In this document: positions 13,355-15,584 of the stretch, one piece after another
How the letters are laid out: each line of letters begins with the position of its first letter
How positions within the stretch are numbered: position 1 is the stretch's first letter
Notes under the pieces: model-generated
What the model was told of the DNA's origin: nothing
The model's database searches: none
The model's input: only the letters and a program-made list of their open reading frames with translations
Made by a program: the position numbers and the translations under genes
Assembly (NCBI GenBank): GCA_964416385.1
Contig: CAYQDW010000059.1
Location: 1 to 15,584 of the forward strand
Source of the DNA: JAUHWL01 sp964416385
Lineage (GTDB): Bacteria; Bacteroidota; Bacteroidia; Flavobacteriales; Schleiferiaceae
Length of the DNA stretch: 15,584 bases
Reading direction: 5' to 3'

Positions 13355-15367
13355 ATGAAACAGATTATTGCACTTTTAGCTATTATTTCTTTGGCCTTTA
13401 CGGGCACCGCGCAAGACCGCATGACGGCAGAATTACTCTGGAAACTGGGTCGCGTAAGCCTCAATGACATGTCGCCAAACGGTAAAACAGTTTTATACGG
13501 TGTAACCAACTATGATGTTGATGCCAACAAGGGCGCCACAAACTTGTATCAGGTTGATGTTAAATCTGGTGAAGCCACGGCCTTTCCTCAAAACATAAGA
13601 GGCGCACATTACTTAAATGATGGCCGCATAACCGGAACCTTAGATGGCAAATTCGGTATTTATAACCCAGAAAATGACAGCTTTGAGCAAATAGCAGATA
13701 TTGATGGTGCAGAAAACATGAAGGCTATTGAACTTACTGACGGGCGTATCATGCTGCTTTTTACCAAACCCTATAAATTTCGCCTGACAACGGCAGACCA
13801 ATACCCCAACTTAGAAAAAGCCAATGCCTTTGTTTTTGATGACCTGATGTACAGGCACTGGAACGAATGGAACGATGAATATGTAAACCACCTTTGCATG
13901 GCCGTTTACACTCCCGGCCAGGGCGCTGCCAAAGCCTATCAAGATTTAATGGGTGATGAACCTTATGACGTACCAATTCCACCTTTTGGCGGCAGCGAGC
14001 AATATACTGCTAGCCCAGACGGCAAGTACATTGTGTACAGCTGCAAAAAGAAAACGGGCAAAGCCTTTGCCACAAGCACCAACAGCGATTTGTACCTTTT
14101 TATGGTAGAAACGGGCAATACAAACAACATTACAAAAGGCATGATGGGCTATGACAATCTCCCACAATTTTCGCCAGATGGCCGTAAAATGGCTTGGGTA
14201 AGCATGCCTACAGATGGTTACGAAAGTGATGTAAACAAACTTTGGGTGTATGATTTTGCCGGTCATACCGTAAATCAGCCGCTTAATGAAGATTATGTAC
14301 AAGACTTTTCATGGGCAGATGCTAACCGCATAGCCTACATTGTACCAAAAGAAGCCACCCAACAAATTGGCCTTATAGATTTAACTGAAAAGGAGAATAA
14401 TCAGGCGCGTATAATAACCAGTGGCGATTATAACTATACCAGCTTTGTTCTTAAGAATAATGTGTTGGTGGCCAGCCGCACAGACATGAACCATGCTGCT
14501 GAATTATTCACGATAAATCTAAAAAAGGGCACCGCCAAGCAGCTTACGCGGGTAAATGATGAAATCTACAACAACCTAAACATGGGTAAGGTAGAAAAGC
14601 GCTGGGTTAAAACAACTGATGGCAAAGACATGCTTACATGGGTTATTTATCCGCCAAACTTTGACCCCACAAAAAAGTACCCCACCCTACTCTATTGCCA
14701 AGGTGGCCCACAAAGTGCCGTAAGTCAGTTTTACAGCTTTCGCTGGAATTTTCAGTTAATGGCTGCGCATGATTACATTATTGTTGCCCCCAACCGCAGA
14801 GGATTGCCCGGATTTGGTAAAGAATGGAACGAGGCCATTAGTAAAGATTGGGGCGGCCAAGCCATGCGCGATTACCTCAGCGCAATAGATGCACTGGCAG
14901 AAGAACCTTATGTAGATGAAGATAAGTTGGGTGCCGTTGGTGCCAGCTATGGTGGGTACAGCGTGTATATGCTTGCCGGCATTCATGAAAACCGTTTTAA
15001 GGCGCTTATCTCGCACTGCGGCTTGTTTAACCTAGAGAGCTGGTATGGCGTTACAGAAGAATTATTCTTTGCCAACTGGGATGTTGGTGGCCCTTATTGG
15101 CAAGACCCAATGCCAAAAAGCTACCTTACAGACTCGCCACACAAATACGTACAAAATTGGACGGCACCCCTATTGGTAATTCATGGCGGAAAAGATTTTC
15201 GCGTACCAGAAAACCAAGGTATGGAAGCCTTTACAGCAGCCCAACTGATGGGTATACCCAGCAAGTTTTTATATTTTCCTGAAGAAGGACACTGGGTACT
15301 TTCTCCGCAAAACGGCCTGATCTGGCACACAGAATATTTTAAGTGGCTAGACCAGTGGTTAAAGTAG
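13355..15367 (+). CDS. Periplasmic S9 family serine peptidase, DPP5-like
   Basis: A 670-residue prolyl-oligopeptidase-family enzyme with a signal peptide (about 1-19, ending GTA). A beta-propeller fills about 25-410, with WD40/PD40-type strands such as SPDGKYIVYS and FSPDGRKMAWVS. The alpha/beta-hydrolase domain follows, with the oxyanion region YCQGGPQS, the nucleophile S531 in G-A-S-Y-G-G-Y, D614 in H-G-G-K-D-F-R-V-P and H646 in P-E-E-G-H-W-V. Length and layout match Bacteroidota dipeptidyl peptidase 5 (about 680 residues in Porphyromonas), which removes dipeptides from imported oligopeptides in the periplasm. Specificity is inferred. It probably has its own promoter (see the hairpin at 13321) and ends with a good terminator, so it is a single-gene unit. 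Confidence 0.93.
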   Translation: MKQIIALLAIISLAFTGTAQDRMTAELLWKLGRVSLNDMSPNGKTVLYGVTNYDVDANKGATNLYQVDVKSGEATAFPQNIRGAHYLNDGRITGTLDGKFGIYNPENDSFEQIADIDGAENMKAIELTDGRIMLLFTKPYKFRLTTADQYPNLEKANAFVFDDLMYRHWNEWNDEYVNHLCMAVYTPGQGAAKAYQDLMGDEPYDVPIPPFGGSEQYTASPDGKYIVYSCKKKTGKAFATSTNSDLYLFMVETGNTNNITKGMMGYDNLPQFSPDGRKMAWVSMPTDGYESDVNKLWVYDFAGHTVNQPLNEDYVQDFSWADANRIAYIVPKEATQQIGLIDLTEKENNQARIITSGDYNYTSFVLKNNVLVASRTDMNHAAELFTINLKKGTAKQLTRVNDEIYNNLNMGKVEKRWVKTTDGKDMLTWVIYPPNFDPTKKYPTLLYCQGGPQSAVSQFYSFRWNFQLMAAHDYIIVAPNRRGLPGFGKEWNEAISKDWGGQAMRDYLSAIDALAEEPYVDEDKLGAVGASYGGYSVYMLAGIHENRFKALISHCGLFNLESWYGVTEELFFANWDVGGPYWQDPMPKSYLTDSPHKYVQNWTAPLLVIHGGKDFRVPENQGMEAFTAAQLMGIPSKFLYFPEEGHWVLSPQNGLIWHTEYFKWLDQWLK

Positions 15368-15445
15368 CCCCATGTGAAAAAAAACTGCATATTGGTTGAA
15401 TAAACCAGCTTGCAAAGCATTTGTAAAATTTAAGATTTAACATTT

Positions 15446-15473
15446 AAAAGCCTCCCAGTGTGGAGGTTTTTTT
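15446..15473 (+). terminator. Rho-independent terminator after the S9 peptidase gene
   Basis: AAAAGCCTCC (15446-15455) pairs with GGAGGTTTTT (15462-15471) around CAGTGT, with one G-T pair, and the T-run continues to 15473. The symmetrical A and T runs would allow it to work in both directions. Confidence 0.85.
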
Positions 15474-15480
15474 ATGTGCC

Positions 15481-15522
15481 CTAATTTAAAATTAGCCGTA
15501 TTTAAACGTTTATACACGGCTA
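15481..15522. promoter_or_regulatory. Cluster of three palindromes near the right edge
   Basis: Three dyads occupy 42 bp. CTAATTTAAAATTAG (15481-15495) is a perfect 7-1-7 palindrome. TAGCCGT (15493-15499) pairs with ACGGCTA (15516-15522). Inside that pair lies the perfect 10-bp palindrome TAAACGTTTA (15503-15512). No gene is visible from 15474 to the edge, so this is probably the control region of the next plus-strand gene, or transcript-end structure of a gene coming from the right. Confidence 0.45.
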
Positions 15523-15584
15523 CGCGCTTTAGTACATAAATCTTACAGAAATATACTTTTGAATGAAAAATTAGGCGATATTTG

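Noticed and set aside
13946..14302. 118-residue minus-strand reading frame inside the S9 peptidase gene
   Set aside because: It is antisense to a well-conserved propeller region, has no recognisable family and no start context.

Overview
The window reads as ordinary chromosome of a Bacteroidota bacterium, most likely Flavobacteriales or a close relative. The evidence is the TAnnTTTG-type -7 promoter elements (exact copies at 1531-1538 on the minus strand, and at 1562-1569 and 7257-7264 on the plus strand), the lack of strong Shine-Dalgarno sequences, the Bacteroidota-style heme A synthase, DUF4286, the DPP5-like S9 peptidase, and a ribosomal protein L21 with a long C-terminal extension. The assignment comes from reading the proteins, not from a database search. 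I see no phage, transposon, tRNA, rRNA or CRISPR array.

Region 1 (1-1560, minus strand): a small copper-type HMA lipoprotein sits 7 bp upstream of heme A synthase (ctaA). A further gene probably begins at the window edge. This looks like a cytochrome oxidase maturation operon driven by a good promoter at 1531-1560. Region 2 (1562-3579): a divergent EamA/DMT transporter converges on a radical SAM/SPASM-like protein. The short gap between them holds seven consecutive heptamer units. Region 3 (3649-7163, minus strand): two secreted M16 metalloprotease-family proteins. The upstream one has the HxxEH zinc site. The downstream one has lost it but keeps the R/Y substrate-binding pair and carries an extra C-terminal domain. 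Together they look like a split active/substrate-binding pair, closed by a clear terminator.

Region 4 (7257-8155, plus strand): rplU-rpmA with promoter and terminator; L21 carries a Rho-N-like tail. Region 5 (8221-11887, plus strand): serS, a small lipoprotein and a secreted TPR protein, tightly packed or overlapping, ended by a hairpin. Region 6 (11912-13296): DUF4286 overlapping a short CaiB/BaiF-family CoA-transferase. Region 7 (13355-15473): a periplasmic DPP5-like S9 peptidase with terminator, followed by about 110 bp containing three palindromes that probably belong to the control region of the next gene.

Nothing here amounts to a clear new defence or mobile system. The points most worth a second look are the carbohydrate-binding-module-like insert and the missing first histidine in CtaA, the CxxxC HMA partner, the L21-RhoN fusion, the split M16 pair with its added domain, the DUF4286-CaiB coupling, the heptamer array, and the dyads at the right edge.
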